Shown here: positions 10,340 through 22,119 of the stretch, one piece after another | Layout: every line of letters begins with the position of its first letter | How positions within the stretch are numbered: position 1 is the first letter of the stretch | DNA from: Stenopsyche tienmushanensis | Taxonomy: Eukaryota; Arthropoda; Insecta; Trichoptera; Stenopsychidae | Direction: 5' to 3' | NCBI GenBank assembly: GCA_008973525.1 | Contig: WACJ01000530.1 | Location: forward strand, 992,001 to 1,056,000 | DNA length: 64,000 bases | Program-made: the position numbers and the translations under genes | The notes under the pieces: model-generated | What the model was told of the DNA's origin: nothing | What the model saw: the letters and a program-made list of their open reading frames with translations, nothing else | Database searches by the model: none

Positions 10340-10498
10340 TTTTCACGTTACAAACTTTCAATGATTCCTTGATGTCATGGGTTTCTAACGTAGCTATGAT
10401 ATTAGCGTGTATGTTGAATTCTATATTCGATTTTTGGAATTGGATACATTTTCTTCAATGTGCTGTGGTTAGGTAATATTTTTTTGTTGTGGTATTAT

Positions 10499-11109
10499 TT
10501 AACATTTTGCTTTCAGTCCTTCCGCGGTTCTATCGCAGTCGAGAAGTGCTCGTTGGATTAGTGTTGATTTTTTGTAGTCTCCATCGACCACTCGCAATTC
10601 GGAAGCTTCGTGTACATAAATTACCAAGTTGTGGGTGAACATATTTTGCCAACATGGCATGTTGAAATGTAATATTAAATGGAGTTTTGAAATTTTATTT
10701 TGGCACGTCAGGCATAACCCATTTCCCATCTCTGGTTTGTGGTGAGTGTCGTTTTTGCATGTTCATTGGGTCTATAAGTGGTACACTGTGGGAGGGCCTC
10801 TTGACACAGTGGAAGAATTTAGTCGTAAAAATGAGGGGAACGCCCTTTCTGCAATCGACCGGATCGCCACAGATACATACAATTTGGATCCGGCGGACCC
10901 CAAATCGACATCCAACTTCGGCGCTTCTCTTCTTCCTCAGGTGTTTGGATGAGATGATCGATGAAGTTTGGAAAGTGACTATACAAAAAGCGTCGAAATG
11001 GCACCGCGGGCAAAACTCGCCTTGTCAATCTTGCGTAACTCTTGAGGTAGGTGTCGCAGATTGGCACTCCGACGACCAGATAATTCCATAACAATTTGGC
11101 AACGTACAT
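10499..11109 (-). pseudogene. Coding-like relic spread over several frames, unrecognised
   Basis: Minus-strand frames look coding in turn: LVVGVPICDTYLKSYARL with NFIDHLIQTPEEEEKRR near 11050-10930, then a shifted frame with DPVDCRKGVPLIFTTKFF near 10870-10800, then VYVHEASELRVVDGDY-like sequence with RALLDCDRTAEGLKAKC and a stop at 10499. The plus strand over 10746-10940 also reads smoothly (GGPLDTVEEFSRKNEGNALS) up to CAG|GTGTTT. I cannot decide the strand. A decayed gene or unknown transposon on the minus strand is my preferred reading. Confidence 0.25.
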
Positions 11110-11697
11110 TTGTGAACTCCACAGACTAATTAACGAACGCCATTATCCGCGTTTCCGCTCTTTTGCGTCGCAGTGCTTCGACGAATTGTCCGGCCGTTGA
11201 AAGTAACAGTTTGGCGCCGAATTTCGATTTTTTTGCTCGACGGCATAATTGCTTATCTCGAAAAAAGCGGCTTTAAACGCAGATTTGAAATAATGGCTCC
11301 AAAATTATATTGTCGGTAATTGTTCTATTAGTATAAAAAGTTGGACATAAACGCCTTTTCGCAGTCCTCTACGAAAACATATCATTAATCCATCAATGCT
11401 ATCAACTTCTAATCGGCATTATGCAAAATCGCTTATTTATTAATTGCATGATTTATTGCAATAAGTGCAATTTTATGACACTCGGTCACTCCAAGAGCGC
11501 GCAATTATGGTTTCGACAGCTTTTTGTGGTGTCTTAATTGCTGCAATCTTTAACGCCAGCTTTTTATCACCCGTGTAAGCGTATACGGACTATTATTTAA
11601 AAGCGGAAATTATCCGCCTTATTTGTGGAGTTCATGGTCTTTCGTGTGTTGTGAGATGATTGTAATTCATATAAAATCATTTAATCGACATTAAACG
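11110..11697. other. Unique DNA
   Basis: Nothing recognised. Confidence 0.4.
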
Positions 11698-12056
11698 ATT
11701 TTGGAAGCCAGGCAACCTGCTGCTGAAAATGTACGCTCAGTCTCCACACTCATTGGAGGTATCGTCGTCAGATATTTAAATGCTAGTCCAGCTTGATTCC
11801 TTTCTGCCGAGACATGGACTAAAATTCGCAAAATTCCCGATTTCCCGACAAATTATTTATTTCCGTCGCTGCAGATGAATCTTTATATACTATAATATTT
11901 TGATGTGATTCTTAATTATATTACGGAGGAATACAAAAATTCTGAATCCCGTATCTATTATGTTTCATATCGATAATCCCATTATTAGAGTCGATGTGTA
12001 GTAAATACATCACCGGTAGGGAAATGATAATATAACAATTTGAAAAACATATATGT
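11698..12056 (+). mobile_element. hAT-A copy 5 with transposase C-terminal remnant
   Basis: Begins inside the reverse-strand transposase end: 11786 down to 11701 reads LAFKYLTTIPP then MSVEAERTFSA-like residues and AGCLASK, the hAT dimerisation motif, on the minus strand. The core follows. Both terminal repeats are absent. Confidence 0.8.
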
Positions 12057-12629
12057 GCTCCATTCATTTAATCGATAGTTTTTACTGGTTCGATTTGGAT
12101 CATGCGAATGAATCGATTCAATCGACGATTTCAACACATCATATTTCGAGTATCGTCTTCATCCAAGCGCATTCTTTAAATCTCTATTGCCCGTTTTAAT
12201 ATTCCTAAATCACCATTGCCGTCGTTTGATTGTCAACGCTTCATCGAATGTGTTCATATATCATATAAGCCTGCTTGCATTCCCAGCCTGTATTGTAAAA
12301 CATGCGACATTCAACAGTTTTGAGTTTTGACTTTTCACCCTTAACGTTAACCCTATAGGTATTGCACAATAAGAAAAGGTGTACAATTTAAATCACTGCT
12401 CTTTGGGTAGGGGTAGCGCGCTAGCTCGTTATTATTTTCAATAGAAAATTGACATAACCGTGGTTAAACCCTTATACTTAATATTTTAGAAATACATAAT
12501 ATAGTCGTAAACAAAATAATTCGGGTTTTTCAAAAGTTTTAATCTGAGTTTACATATATATTTAATTTAAAAATCTCTGATGAATGTGATTGAAGTTGTA
12601 TTTATTGGAATATATCTGTTTCAATTCAA
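12057..12629. other. Unique DNA
   Basis: AACCCTATAGG at about 12353 resembles the end of family L; nothing else recognised. Confidence 0.35.
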
Positions 12630-12700
12630 ACCCAACATGCAAGACACTCTCCTTCTCTGTCTGTCTCTGATATTAACGTGTAAGAATGCTCGTTCTCAAG
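12630..12700 (+). repeat. Family H fragment
   Basis: CCCAACATGCAAGACACTC, TCTCTGATATTAACGTG and TAAGAATGCTCG match the H half at 5085-5225. It abuts family C copy 1. Confidence 0.5.
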
Positions 12701-13020
12701 GTCGTAACAAGGCGCCCGCCACGGGCGCAACTGGGCTTGAGGCGCAAAACGCAGAATACCGATCCGGACAAGAGTTGCACATGGTTTTTATTTCAATCAA
12801 CACTGATTGCCTCTGTCCATTTTTATAATACATGTTCAGGTATGGCATCCGATCGCGAGCCGCTCATTCGTCTTATCAGCGATCCGAAAAGCGGACCGAT
12901 TGAGCATACATACCTTTTAGCCACTCCGTCCTCTTTTATGGCCTTTTGCGGCATTTTTTATGATCTGTACGATCACGGAAGCAACGTAGCTTCTAAACAT
13001 TTTCTATCATAGTATATTTT
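12701..13020 (+). repeat. Family C repeat, copy 1 (long form)
   Basis: Starts GCGCCCGCCACGGGCGCAAC, itself a short palindrome. It continues through GGCATCCGATCGCGAGC, the TCCGAAAAGCGGACCG hairpin, TTTTGCGGCATTTT and GATCACGGAAGC. Copy 7 (59701) has the same full length. The frames at 12580-13012 are inside repeats. Confidence 0.65.
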
Positions 13021-13024
13021 TACA

Positions 13025-13110
13025 ACTGTAACCGCCATCTATACGTTAGGTCGGATATTTTTGGGACTATCTTTGTATATTATTTTAAAACATTCTTAAT
13101 TAATCTTAAT
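13025..13110 (+). repeat. Family K fragment, copy 1
   Basis: CGCCATCTATACGTTAGGTC then GGATATTTTTGGGACTATC recurs at 23865, 35712 and 39247. Possibly a MITE terminus. Confidence 0.4.
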
Positions 13111-13504
13111 TTGTGTACTCTTCGACATCATTTTCTAAAAGTTGAATTGTATTTTCACTAGATTATTTTCTACTACATTTTCTTTATCTAAATTGATATT
13201 ACAATAAATAGTTTATTCCAAATACCGTACCTTTATGATGTCGTTAGGTTTGACCATCTTTCTGATATATTTTTCTTTAAAGTTTGATATTTTTCTATTC
13301 CTTAAATTGCTTGGACAAAAATACATATTTCTTAAATAATGCATTTTGAACCTTGAATGCTTGAAGTGTTGCATTATTATGAATCAGTAATATTTTAAAC
13401 TTTATCTCATTTTCTTCACAATATTTCTGGAATAAAACATTTATCAAACCAGTTTTGTAAAAGACATTGTGTCATCTATGCCTTTTTGTTCCAACAATAA
13501 TGTA
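13111..13504. other. AT-rich unique DNA
   Basis: Nothing recognised. Confidence 0.4.
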
Positions 13505-13725
13505 TAATATTTCGTATACGTTCCTATACCATTCATCCGATTGGGATGAAACTTTGAGGAGTTATTGTGCGCTCCTTCTTGAACATTTTTGAATTAGTAC
13601 AAGCATTGTTTGTGTACGCCATTTGTTGTGCTAGACGTTTAACGGAAACGCCATCTTGTCGCATATTGGTCTGGTGAAGTGAAGCGGCGGTCGCGGGGTC
13701 GGGGAGAGGAAGAATGCGCGCGCAA
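13505..13725 (+). repeat. Family M repeat, copy 1
   Basis: GTTCCTATACCATTCATCCG, TTTTTGAATTAGTACAAGC, ATTGTTTGTGTACGC and GAAGTGAAGCGG recur in reverse at 41850-42060 in the same order. Class unknown; a Helitron or decayed retroelement is possible. Confidence 0.5.
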
Positions 13726-15099
13726 TATGGCGGTTGATAAGTGCTGTATATTGCGTAACATACTTTTGGATCCTTTCAGCCCGCACTACACGCGGTCTAA
13801 AGCAAGAAACCACGTAGCTGTATTACTGCGTTTCTTTTCAAATTGCTAAGCGCATGTGGCATTGCATGATTTCTTCCAGAACGTCTTTTTATAATGTCTT
13901 TCAGATGACTGTCTAAATATCTTTCAAGATCGATCTCGAAACTTATTCCTATCCTTGTCTGTTTAATTTGTTAATGACAGAGTAATTGGAAGAGAGAAGA
14001 TGTGCTAGATTTCGCATTCTGATCGTCCGTTTTTATCTCGTGCGCTATAATATCACATCGCTATTCCTTCTGTCTACGATTCAGGCTGGGCGACGAGAGC
14101 GTTAAACGAGGCAGTCGATAGTACGGCCAATTCAACATGTAAGCCTTCCATTAATCACGCAGTCCTTAGACTTTCTCATTGAATATATAATAACTGGAAT
14201 TAGAATATAATTGGCTTTTAATAATTTAGTATTGACTGTGTGTCTGTTTGCCGCGTCCATTATTGGCACAGTTGCCGGAAGAGTGCTATGATCGTTTATC
14301 GCATGAACCGCAGGTTTAATTTCATCCTGTTTCCAAGGTCCGATAAAATATGGAAGGCCACATCGTTTCGATGGCTCCTATCTTTATTCGCCGCCATTGG
14401 GATAATAATTCGTCTTTTACGATCCCCATGCATTGTTCTCGGGCCGGTTTATGGTCGCGTTGCAAAAATTCTTACAATCGAATTCCCTAGCTTTCACCTC
14501 CGATCGTTATTATCTAATTGTGTAATTATTTCCTATAGCGCCTCTGGCGCGTTACTAAAAAGCGATTCGAGAAAAATCATGCGATTTTCGTGATTTTCCA
14601 TTAGCACACATCGTCCATTATCAGCGGCAAACCATTGGGGCGTTATCAGTGACTAAATTTATTGCGACGCATTTTTCGAGCGTGTGATTCCAAAACACGT
14701 CTGATAAAATGCAATTTCACGCTGGAAAATTACCGTCTGTAGCGAAATCGGTTTTGCAATACCCGAATGCTTTTTGCATATGCAGGAATGCGCTCGTTCT
14801 GTGATTCGACTTTGAAAGTCGTTGCATTTTTCGGATCAGCAATGGAAAATGTGTAGAACGTATTCTTCAAAATCCTTCATTTCAAGGACCCCTACCAAGA
14901 TGATTGATTCGTATTCAATTGCGCCGATCTCTTTCGTCTGGTAATCATTCGTTTGGATGTAAATATGCGATTGGATACGTGTTACGAGAATCATACCGAA
15001 GAAATTTTCCTTTTTTGCTGATAAGATTGGTTAATTTCACTTTGAATCCATTACAGAGTTTCATTTAGGGTGCATGATACCAGTAGGTACTGTCGAATC
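13726..15099. other. Unique DNA, possibly regulatory
   Basis: Repeat-free for about 1.4 kb. The plus-strand frame at 14240-14593 (117 codons) has no domain and no usable splice signals. Nothing else seen. Confidence 0.35.
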
Positions 15100-15352
15100 T
15101 ATGTATATATATATACAGTACATATATGTTTTAAAATTGTTACATTAACCTTTCTTTACCGGTGATGTATTTACTACACATCGACTCTAATAATGGGAAT
15201 ATCGATATGAAATATAATAGATACGGGCTTCAGATTTTTTGTATTCCTCCGTAATATTATTACGAATCTCATCAAAGTATTATAGTATACAAGTATTCAT
15301 CTGCAACGACAGAAATAAATAATTTGTCGGGAAATTGGGAGTCTCGGCAGAA
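15100..15352 (-). mobile_element. hAT-A copy 6, reversed core
   Basis: Reverse complement of the core from ATATATACAGTACATATATG to AGTCTCGGCAGAAA. Ends lost. Confidence 0.75.
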
Positions 15353-16044
15353 AAGATTCATTGGATATCCTACCAAACGCACAAAAGAATCTTGTGGATC
15401 GTCAATCCAGGTTTGCAATTGTCCTTCGATACTTAATCGAGGATCTGCTTTCATTAAAATTTAAAAGTTCCCCGGTCTTAGGGTTTAATACCTCCGAACA
15501 ATCATCTCTATTGCGTTCATAAATTTGTAAATTGATCAGATTTTAATGCTTTTCGTGCCGATTTTATATCAAGGTTTGAAACAGAAAGTGTGTATATTTT
15601 TTGCTTGGACATTTGCACACTCAAAAAGACGGTTTGTGCAAAAGGCATTTATAAAATAATGCAATTTTGCTGCGATTGTTTGCGCTGTGATAAAACGATT
15701 ATACGCGCTGTTCTATGCGGATTGCAATTTTCATCATCAAGTCCATTATTTCGTTTCTGTATGCAATTATCCGTGGAATTGTGCGAATCTAAAAATGAGA
15801 GAGCAGTCGATACATTTGTTTGATTGATTGTATCAGAACGGCAAGTATTTTATATAAAGCTAGTTTAATTGATTCAGATTGCTATCAAATATACAAAGTT
15901 TCGACTCAATCCCCATACATTACCCACGGACACACAAACGGCAAAGTATTTACATTAAACGAAATTTAAATCATAAGAGTGAAATATACTGTAACTGTAA
16001 CCTGGGTTAAACACGAATAATTAATTAAAATGAGACTCAATTAT
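15353..16044. other. Unique DNA
   Basis: Nothing recognised. Confidence 0.4.
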
Positions 16045-16346
16045 CCATTTGATGAGTATGCCCGCACACGTTGCGGGTAGTGCTCCATTACTCTAATGCA
16101 GTGCTTCCTAACCTTTTCAGTATGGTTACCCCTATGGCCTATCAGGGAAACTGATTTTACCCCTCTTTAAAATTTATGCTCAGCCACATGGCACTGATCT
16201 GCCATTTTATTATCTACATACCAAAAATTACCAGCATGATTACCCCCGCAGAACACCTGTTTTACCCCTGCAGGGGTAATTCCCCCTAGATTAGGAACCA
16301 CTGCTCTAATGGGATAATGGGACCTTTTGCATTACGATTTGATTCG
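16045..16346 (+). repeat. Family E copy 2, split by a hAT MITE
   Basis: CATTTGATGAGTATGCCCGC is the family E start. The sequence is interrupted at 16099 by the hAT-2 MITE and resumes after 16311. Its right end is not clear. Confidence 0.5.
16099..16303. mobile_element. hAT-2 MITE, 205 bp, with perfect 8-bp target duplication
   Basis: Begins CAGTGCTTCCTAACC and ends GGAACCACTG; the ends are inverted repeats of the CAGTG type usual for hAT elements. Flanks 16091-16098 and 16304-16311 are both CTCTAATG, a textbook 8-bp hAT target-site duplication. There is no coding capacity. Stretches of GGTTACCCC and ACCCCTGCAGGGGTAAT form internal palindromes. Confidence 0.9.
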
Positions 16347-16924
16347 TGGCGGTTAAGGTGCAATCATAGCGTTGTCTTATTTATTTGAATGCAGATAATA
16401 AAATGTGATTAATGAATCATTAACATTACTTTTTAAATCAACACTAATTATTGTTTAACACTTGAACAAATAGCACTACTCACGTTGTTTACGCTTGATA
16501 TGTGAGCTTGAGGATGCTTATTAAATATTTACAAGATTTAAAACTCATTTAACTTTTTAATTTTGTTAAATTTATATTCTAAAAAATGAAGAGAATTCGA
16601 TATATCGGCTCAGGGTATTTTTGGCAATTATGTAAAAAAAAGTGCGAATTTATTTAAAAAAAAAAAAAACTATCTATAAGATGTTAAAGTGCTTCCAAAA
16701 TCGCCATGAAATACGCTTGATGACCGTAGCAGGTTTTTAATTTTTATAACTGCTATGGCCATTGTGTTTATGACGTTAATTTTATAATGTGAAACCTTGT
16801 GTTGTTTATGTTTATTTCACCATTTTCATATTTTTCGGACTACAAGGGGTTGGGGGCAGTACTTTATAGTCCGTCAAATTCGACAGCCCAACACCAAATC
16901 CATGTACATATACGCAAAGAGCAG
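16347..16924. other. AT-rich unique DNA
   Basis: Contains an A-run near 16657-16668; nothing else recognised. Confidence 0.4.
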
Positions 16925-17166
16925 TCGTAGAGAGAAAAATGACCGCTGGATATAATTTGTTTATATGAATTGTTTGCTTGAAGACAGAATATATAGGCTT
17001 TTCAAAATAAAACAACAGCAGTAACATGAAAATAAAATTGATACGACACGAGTTATTGACCTTGAGAGATGAGAATATTTTAATACGGTTGCGGGAAGGA
17101 TGTCCTCCCGCAGCTAATCGATAATTCCTCACGACTCCCGCCTCCTGCGCGTCACCACCGTACCGG
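16925..17166 (+). repeat. Family B copy 2, variant form
   Basis: The GACGTC-type palindrome is at about 17092-17117 (here GGATGTCC in the centre), followed by CTCCCGCCTCCTGCGCGTCA. The 160 bp to its left also matches, in reverse, the DNA beside copy 10 at 50640-50815 (CCTATATATTCTGTC, AAACAATTCATATAAAC). The two form a subfamily. The 149-codon minus-strand frame at 16812-17261 spans this repeat and is not a gene. Confidence 0.6.
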
Positions 17167-17254
17167 ATTAACAGCGCTATTGCGCAAAGAAAATTAAAAG
17201 ATCGGAATTTTATTAACATTTCAAAAATACATATTTTAAAAATCAAATTACAGC

Positions 17255-17640
17255 CAGACATTTTTTTTGTGCGGATTTTCTTAGGCGATTTCGAAGTTAT
17301 GCGTTTTTTTAAAGCAGTTTTTTATGTCATCCAGGAAATAAATCATCAACACTAACCGTAATTTGGGACAAAAATATATTTTGGGACTGGGCAAATCATA
17401 ATGCATCTGCTATCGCCGAATTGCGATCACTTTAAATGTTACCAAATATGTTATTTTTTAATTGCCTTATTGTTTTCCTGTTTTTTTTTTTAACTTTTTT
17501 TATGCGATTTTATATAGCTGTTTCAAAGTTATGCGGTTTTTAAAATTAATGAAACGCATCTTCACTTTTTCTATGTAAGTCATAAGCTTTTTTTGTGCGA
17601 TTTTCCGCGGAACGCATCTACTGATGAACGCATCTAACGT
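17255..17640 (+). repeat. Family I repeat, copy 1
   Basis: Repeated phrases TTTCAAAGTTATGCGGTTTT, TTAATTGCCTTATTGTTTTC, CGCATCTTCACTTTTTCTAT and CGCGGAACGCATCTAC match 54222-54479. Termini TTTTTTTGTGCG and CGCACACAAAAAAAGG in copy 2 look like inverted repeats. Confidence 0.6.
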
Positions 17641-19577
17641 TTCTTCTTTTATACTTGATTATTTTTATCAATCCTGCTATCGAAAAAACCCTTTCAATTG
17701 TCGCTGAGGTTGATGATTTCTTCGACAGTAGAGAACCCCATAACAGGGGACAAAATATTTTGGATCATATTTGTGATCTTCAGCGGATTCGCCTTGTCCG
17801 TATTTTCTCCCTTATTAACGAATCCCGTTTTTTGTGGCCCAATGATGTGGTGCAAGATGGATTTCTACGTGATAAACGCTCAAATTACCCGCGATAACAA
17901 GGGGAGCAGAGTCGTGACCGAATTTCGTAGATACACATCGCGTTATTCTTTATTGGTGTAAATTTGCATTAGTTGCTTTGTTGGACGAAAAATAATTTGC
18001 CGCGGCAGTTGTTGCTCTGGATGTTGATAAAAAGTGTTTTATCGTCACGACTCGATGTAAGTGCTCCTTTTTGTTGATAATTAGACATTGTCAACGGCGA
18101 CAGCGAAGAAATTATCCGCTGCAAGTCGGCTGCACCATTGCATTATTGCAGCAATGCTGCATTTTTTCGTCGTTCTGAAAACGCTCAGCGGCAATTATAC
18201 GCGGTAATAGCGAATTTTTGCGATTAAAATGAGCTGTGCGGCCTGCAATTTCATGCAATTATTGAATCGCGGATAAGGATTGATGAAAGATCAACGTTTT
18301 GCCTATTATGACCGGAGTCATTGGCACCGGTGGTTCGTTGATTAGTATGCTGTTTGTCAAAATGCAAGCAAGTAACATGGGCACATGGGTGCTGATGAAT
18401 GGATAAGGCGTCTTTTCGCCAGTGTTATTTTGCTGGCCTTATTTGTATTGCGGTAGAAAATTGTTTCCCGTACTCGCAAGAAGGGTACAAATCTCTATTG
18501 ACAGATAATTGATTATATATATAATAGTGGAGAGCTGATTGGATGCAGCAAGTAAGATTTTCGCTGAAGATATGGCTAAACCTCCATTGCAAACAAGTGG
18601 TCTGTTTACCATCGTTATTTTACACCAGTGATTCCCAAAGCGCCGCGTATAACAATTTTATATAATTTTGTCCTATAAATACCATGCTCAATGATATGTG
18701 CATTTTATCATTTCAAATTTATTCAATTCATTTGATGAGTATGCACTCACATGTTGAGTTGGTGCTATTTTTAATGCGTTTAATGATATTTTAGAAAATT
18801 ATTTGTCCAAATTCTTGAATGCTTAGCCCTAATTATTGAATTAATTTGCGCGATAACAAATACAGACATTTGACACTTTGATCTGCAGTTTCAAACATTT
18901 ATATCGGTTCAGTTATGGTTTTCGCTCTGGGAAAAATAACGATTTTTAATTCAGCTCCGGGTGATTCATTTTTGAAGTTGACATTAGTGCAATCAAACAA
19001 GCGCGGGAACGATAGCAAAAGAAATTCCGGTTATTAAAATACACTGTAGCAGGCTGTACTCCGGGAGACGATGGTATCCTCAGGGAAAGATTTCTCAGAT
19101 CCACTAATGTGTCATACGTAACATCGGCGAGAAGGACTCAGTAGTGGGTACATTTCAAAAAATACATCTTTACAATTACGTTTTGTTCCACTTCGAATCG
19201 GCTGCGGTTACGAGGCGTAGACGGCGCTTCCGAGGGACTCCAGATTGAACCCCATCTCGAACTGAATTAATCGATTCTTCCGGATTTAATCTAATTTGCA
19301 TCCACTGCGGAATGTTTCGATTATTCGATAATCGTTATCCGCTCGTTGGCACGCGTAGTTTTGTCATTTTTTTAAATAAAAATAAAATCTTCTTTACAAT
19401 AAAATCGGAAAATTAAAAGGCTGTCATTGCAATCTCGATCTTTCCACGTTGCATTATTATTAAATGAATATAATCAAATATACAAAGATATAACGGTAAC
19501 AATAAACATCGTCTAGTCCCCCACTGTGTCAAACTTTATAAATAAAATGTTACTAATTTACCATAGTATGGTTAATA
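17641..19577. other. Unique DNA, possibly regulatory
   Basis: Nearly 2 kb without a recognised repeat, except a family E-like TTTGATGAGTATGC at 18730. The overlapping frames at 17655-17961 show no domain. Short palindromic TGCATTATTGCAGCAATGC at about 18140 is the only local structure noted. Confidence 0.3.
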
Positions 19578-19620
19578 CTTCTATAGCGTCCAGGATTACG
19601 CTATAGAAAGTTAGGCACTC
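19578..19620 (+). repeat. Family F fragment, copy 2
   Basis: TTCTATAGCGTCCAGGATTA then CGCTATAGAAAGTTAGGCAC. Confidence 0.5.
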
Positions 19621-19636
19621 AGATTCCTTCAGATTC

Positions 19637-19960
19637 ATTTTCGCATGACACCATCAATGCGATTGATAAAAATCCTTTCTGCCGAGACACGGACTAAAAC
19701 CCGCAAAATTCCCGATTTCCCGACAAATTATTTATTTCCGTCGCTGCAGATGAATACTTTTATACTATAATACTTTGATGTGGTTCGTAATTATATGACG
19801 GAGGAATGCAAAAATTCTTAAGCCCGTATCTATTATATTTCATGTCGATATTATCATTATTAGAGTCGATGTGTAGTAAATACATCACCGGTGGGGAAAG
19901 ATTAATATAACAATTTGAAAACTTGGACGTCACTTAAGCTCGCCAATTAGTAGTTACGCC
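19637..19960 (+). mobile_element. hAT-A copy 7
   Basis: Full core from CGCATGACACCATCAATG to TAGTAGTTACGCCA, without terminal repeats. Confidence 0.75.
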
Positions 19961-20213
19961 AGTCCCTACTCCTTCAAGGGGTTGAATTCAAATCCGTTAA
20001 TCCTGATTTTCATATATTGTAGGTTTTTGGTCCAAGAAGATTAAATAAGTGCATATAATGTGTATCAGTTTCAAAGCTTGGAAACCATCGTTGCGCCGAT
20101 AAGTGAACCGATCGATCTATCAATGTCGGGAAAGGTCACGTAACCATTGAGAAATCTTAATTTTAATTATCCGGCATTGATGGTCTCTCCGCGCTGTGTG
20201 CGAGATTACTATT

Positions 20214-20420
20214 ATGATGATGATGATGATGACGACGGTGATGGTCGATTACGCCGGAATGATGGAGCGCCACTCCCGCGACTCGCTGACAAAGGATTGC
20301 GCAATGGACACCACCGGTACTCCGCTTCTTTGCGATGTGGTGCAACATGCAAGATCATCGGTAGCCATTACCAATTATCGGACATCAACGTCCTGGGAGT
20401 TTCTGAATTGGGAATTCTGA
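20214..20420 (+). CDS. Coding-like frame opening with a run of Met codons
   Basis: Six ATG codons in a row (an ATG microsatellite at 20214-20231) run into TTVMVDYAGMMERHSRD, SLTKDCAMDTTGTPLLCDVV and QHARSS. Codons for 40 residues after the run favour C or G at the third position, unlike the AT-rich surroundings. A weak donor, TCATCG|GTAGCC, follows 20360; otherwise the frame stops at 20418-20420. It could be the first coding exon of a gene on the plus strand. The opposite-strand frame with His repeats is the mirror of the microsatellite. No family recognised. Confidence 0.3.
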   Translation: MMMMMMTTVMVDYAGMMERHSRDSLTKDCAMDTTGTPLLCDVVQHARSSVAITNYRTSTSWEFLNWEF

Positions 20421-21828
20421 ATTCCTTTTTGAATTCAACCGGTTCTGTCCACTTCTGCATACATTGCTCAGTCGATTTCTGGAGACATTTCCGCTCAAAC
20501 AAATTTAGATTGTGTTCCTAGTAATTGTTCTGAAATGATAATGCATTGCATCATAGGCGTTGAATGAGCGTTTCTGCACGTCATTGTACGCATTTTTTTA
20601 AAACCTTCGAATTGTATCCTGTTGTTTTTTCTGCAATCGGCATTAAAAGCCCAAAGAAAACCAATTGTTTGCAGTATTAACCGGCGAATTAGAAATATGT
20701 TTCTTAATTCCGACTGCCGTGCAGGCTTTTATCTCATATAGATGGCGAGGGAACGGCTGCTACTTAGTCTTTGCTCGAACACAATGATGGTACAAAAACG
20801 TGACTATTGACGACGTGCTTCTAGAACCAGATTCAATTAATAATAGGTGAAGCGAAAGAAAAAAAAAACTTGCTCGTTACCGTAGCGAATGCTGTAAGTA
20901 TGACAGGCAACAAAACCAAATGAGTAATTTCAACAATGACGCCATTCCGAGGGATAGATAGCTTTTCCTCGTCATCCAGATTAAGTGGTGGGATTGGGAA
21001 AGATCGACCTCTGTCTCTTCTTTCGCTTTGATTCCATTGTTTGAACAAATTAATGCTCAATTACGGGGCCGTTGGTCTACATTTTGTTCAAATTCTACTA
21101 TAACTACAGTTATGTCTTGTATTTCCTGTTGTACGTATTGTCCGTTCGCGAGGCTCCACGATAAGCACACACATTTAAAAAAATATATACACTTGAAATG
21201 CAGTCTCGTCCACATTATGTTTGTCACGTTCCACAATGAGTGACTTTACCGAACGTGTTAGAATCGAGTTTTGCGCCTCAAACTCGACAAATCGATCACA
21301 AAAAGCGCGCACAAGTAAAACGACCGTTCGAAATAAGTCTTCAAATTGGTCAGATGACATCATGTTTCACTCGGCTTGCAGTTCAAGATGTCCATCAACT
21401 GTCAGATGATGAATACTCCGAATAATACGCTTGTGTTCTTGGCGAGAATTACTAAGCACATTCAAAATGTCTACCAATTAAAACATGTTCATTGCAAACT
21501 TATCTCGAGCCTACGCAATGCATGCCCTTCAGCATGGCAGTTATGAAATTCAAAGATATTTTTTTAATTTAACTCGAAGAGTTATCAGCTACGAGATTAC
21601 GGGCGAACCGGCGGGAAGAATACATCTTCTCGCTGCCTTATGCTGCTGCCTTTAATATCGAATGCATGATACATACGATATTGATATGATCCATTCCAAT
21701 TAATTAATTTTAAAGTGACCCTGCAGTATACCGAATATTTGCACTATGATGATTTTATCATAGCAAATCAATCGACGCATTTGCATCAGCGTGCACAAAC
21801 ATGACCGATGAGAGTTCGCAATCATTCT
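20421..21828. other. Mostly unique DNA with weak coding-like frames
   Basis: Minus-strand frames at 20833-21060 (RGRSFPIPPLNLDDEEKLS with a hydrophobic tail) and 21175-21363 (SSDQFEDLFRTVVLLVRAF, with VKSLIVERDKHNVDE) have fairly even codon use. Neither shows a domain or good splice sites, so I do not call genes. Confidence 0.25.
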
Positions 21829-22003
21829 GTAGACATATTCAGATATGGCATCCGATCGCAAGGCGCTCATTTGTCATATCAGCGGTCCGAAAAGCGGACC
21901 GATTGGAAATACAAACTCTTGTGGTCATTTGGTCCTCTTTTAGGGCTTTTTGCGGCATTTTCTATGATCTGTACGATTACGAGAGCTCCCTCAGAGAGTT
22001 GAC
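21829..22003 (+). repeat. Family C repeat, copy 2
   Basis: GGCATCCGATCGCAAGGCGC, the GGTCCGAAAAGCGGACC hairpin at about 21883-21902, and TTTTGCGGCATTTTC. It is followed by family J. Confidence 0.65.
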
Positions 22004-22119
22004 TTTAGATGTTTGAAGATGTTTCTTAAAAAATGTCTATAGTCTACGTTCCATCATGACAATGTATGGGCTTTTGCACAAAGGGCGAATGATCAATCCA
22101 TACTTTTACTACACTACTT

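Noticed and set aside
10687..11091. 134-codon plus-strand frame
   Set aside because: Overlaps competing coding-like frames on both strands; no domain and no splice support.
14240..14593. 117-codon plus-strand frame
   Set aside because: No domain, no start context, composition follows the local DNA.
16812..17261. 149-codon minus-strand frame
   Set aside because: Spans family B copy 2 and AT-rich DNA; the frame is not kept in the sister copy at 50575.
20163..20348. Minus-strand frame with a His run
   Set aside because: Mirror of the ATG microsatellite; the plus-strand reading has better codon use.
21175..21363. Minus-strand frame opening MMSSDQFEDLF
   Set aside because: Reads smoothly, but the plus-strand frame over the same DNA is equally open and there are no splice or domain cues.
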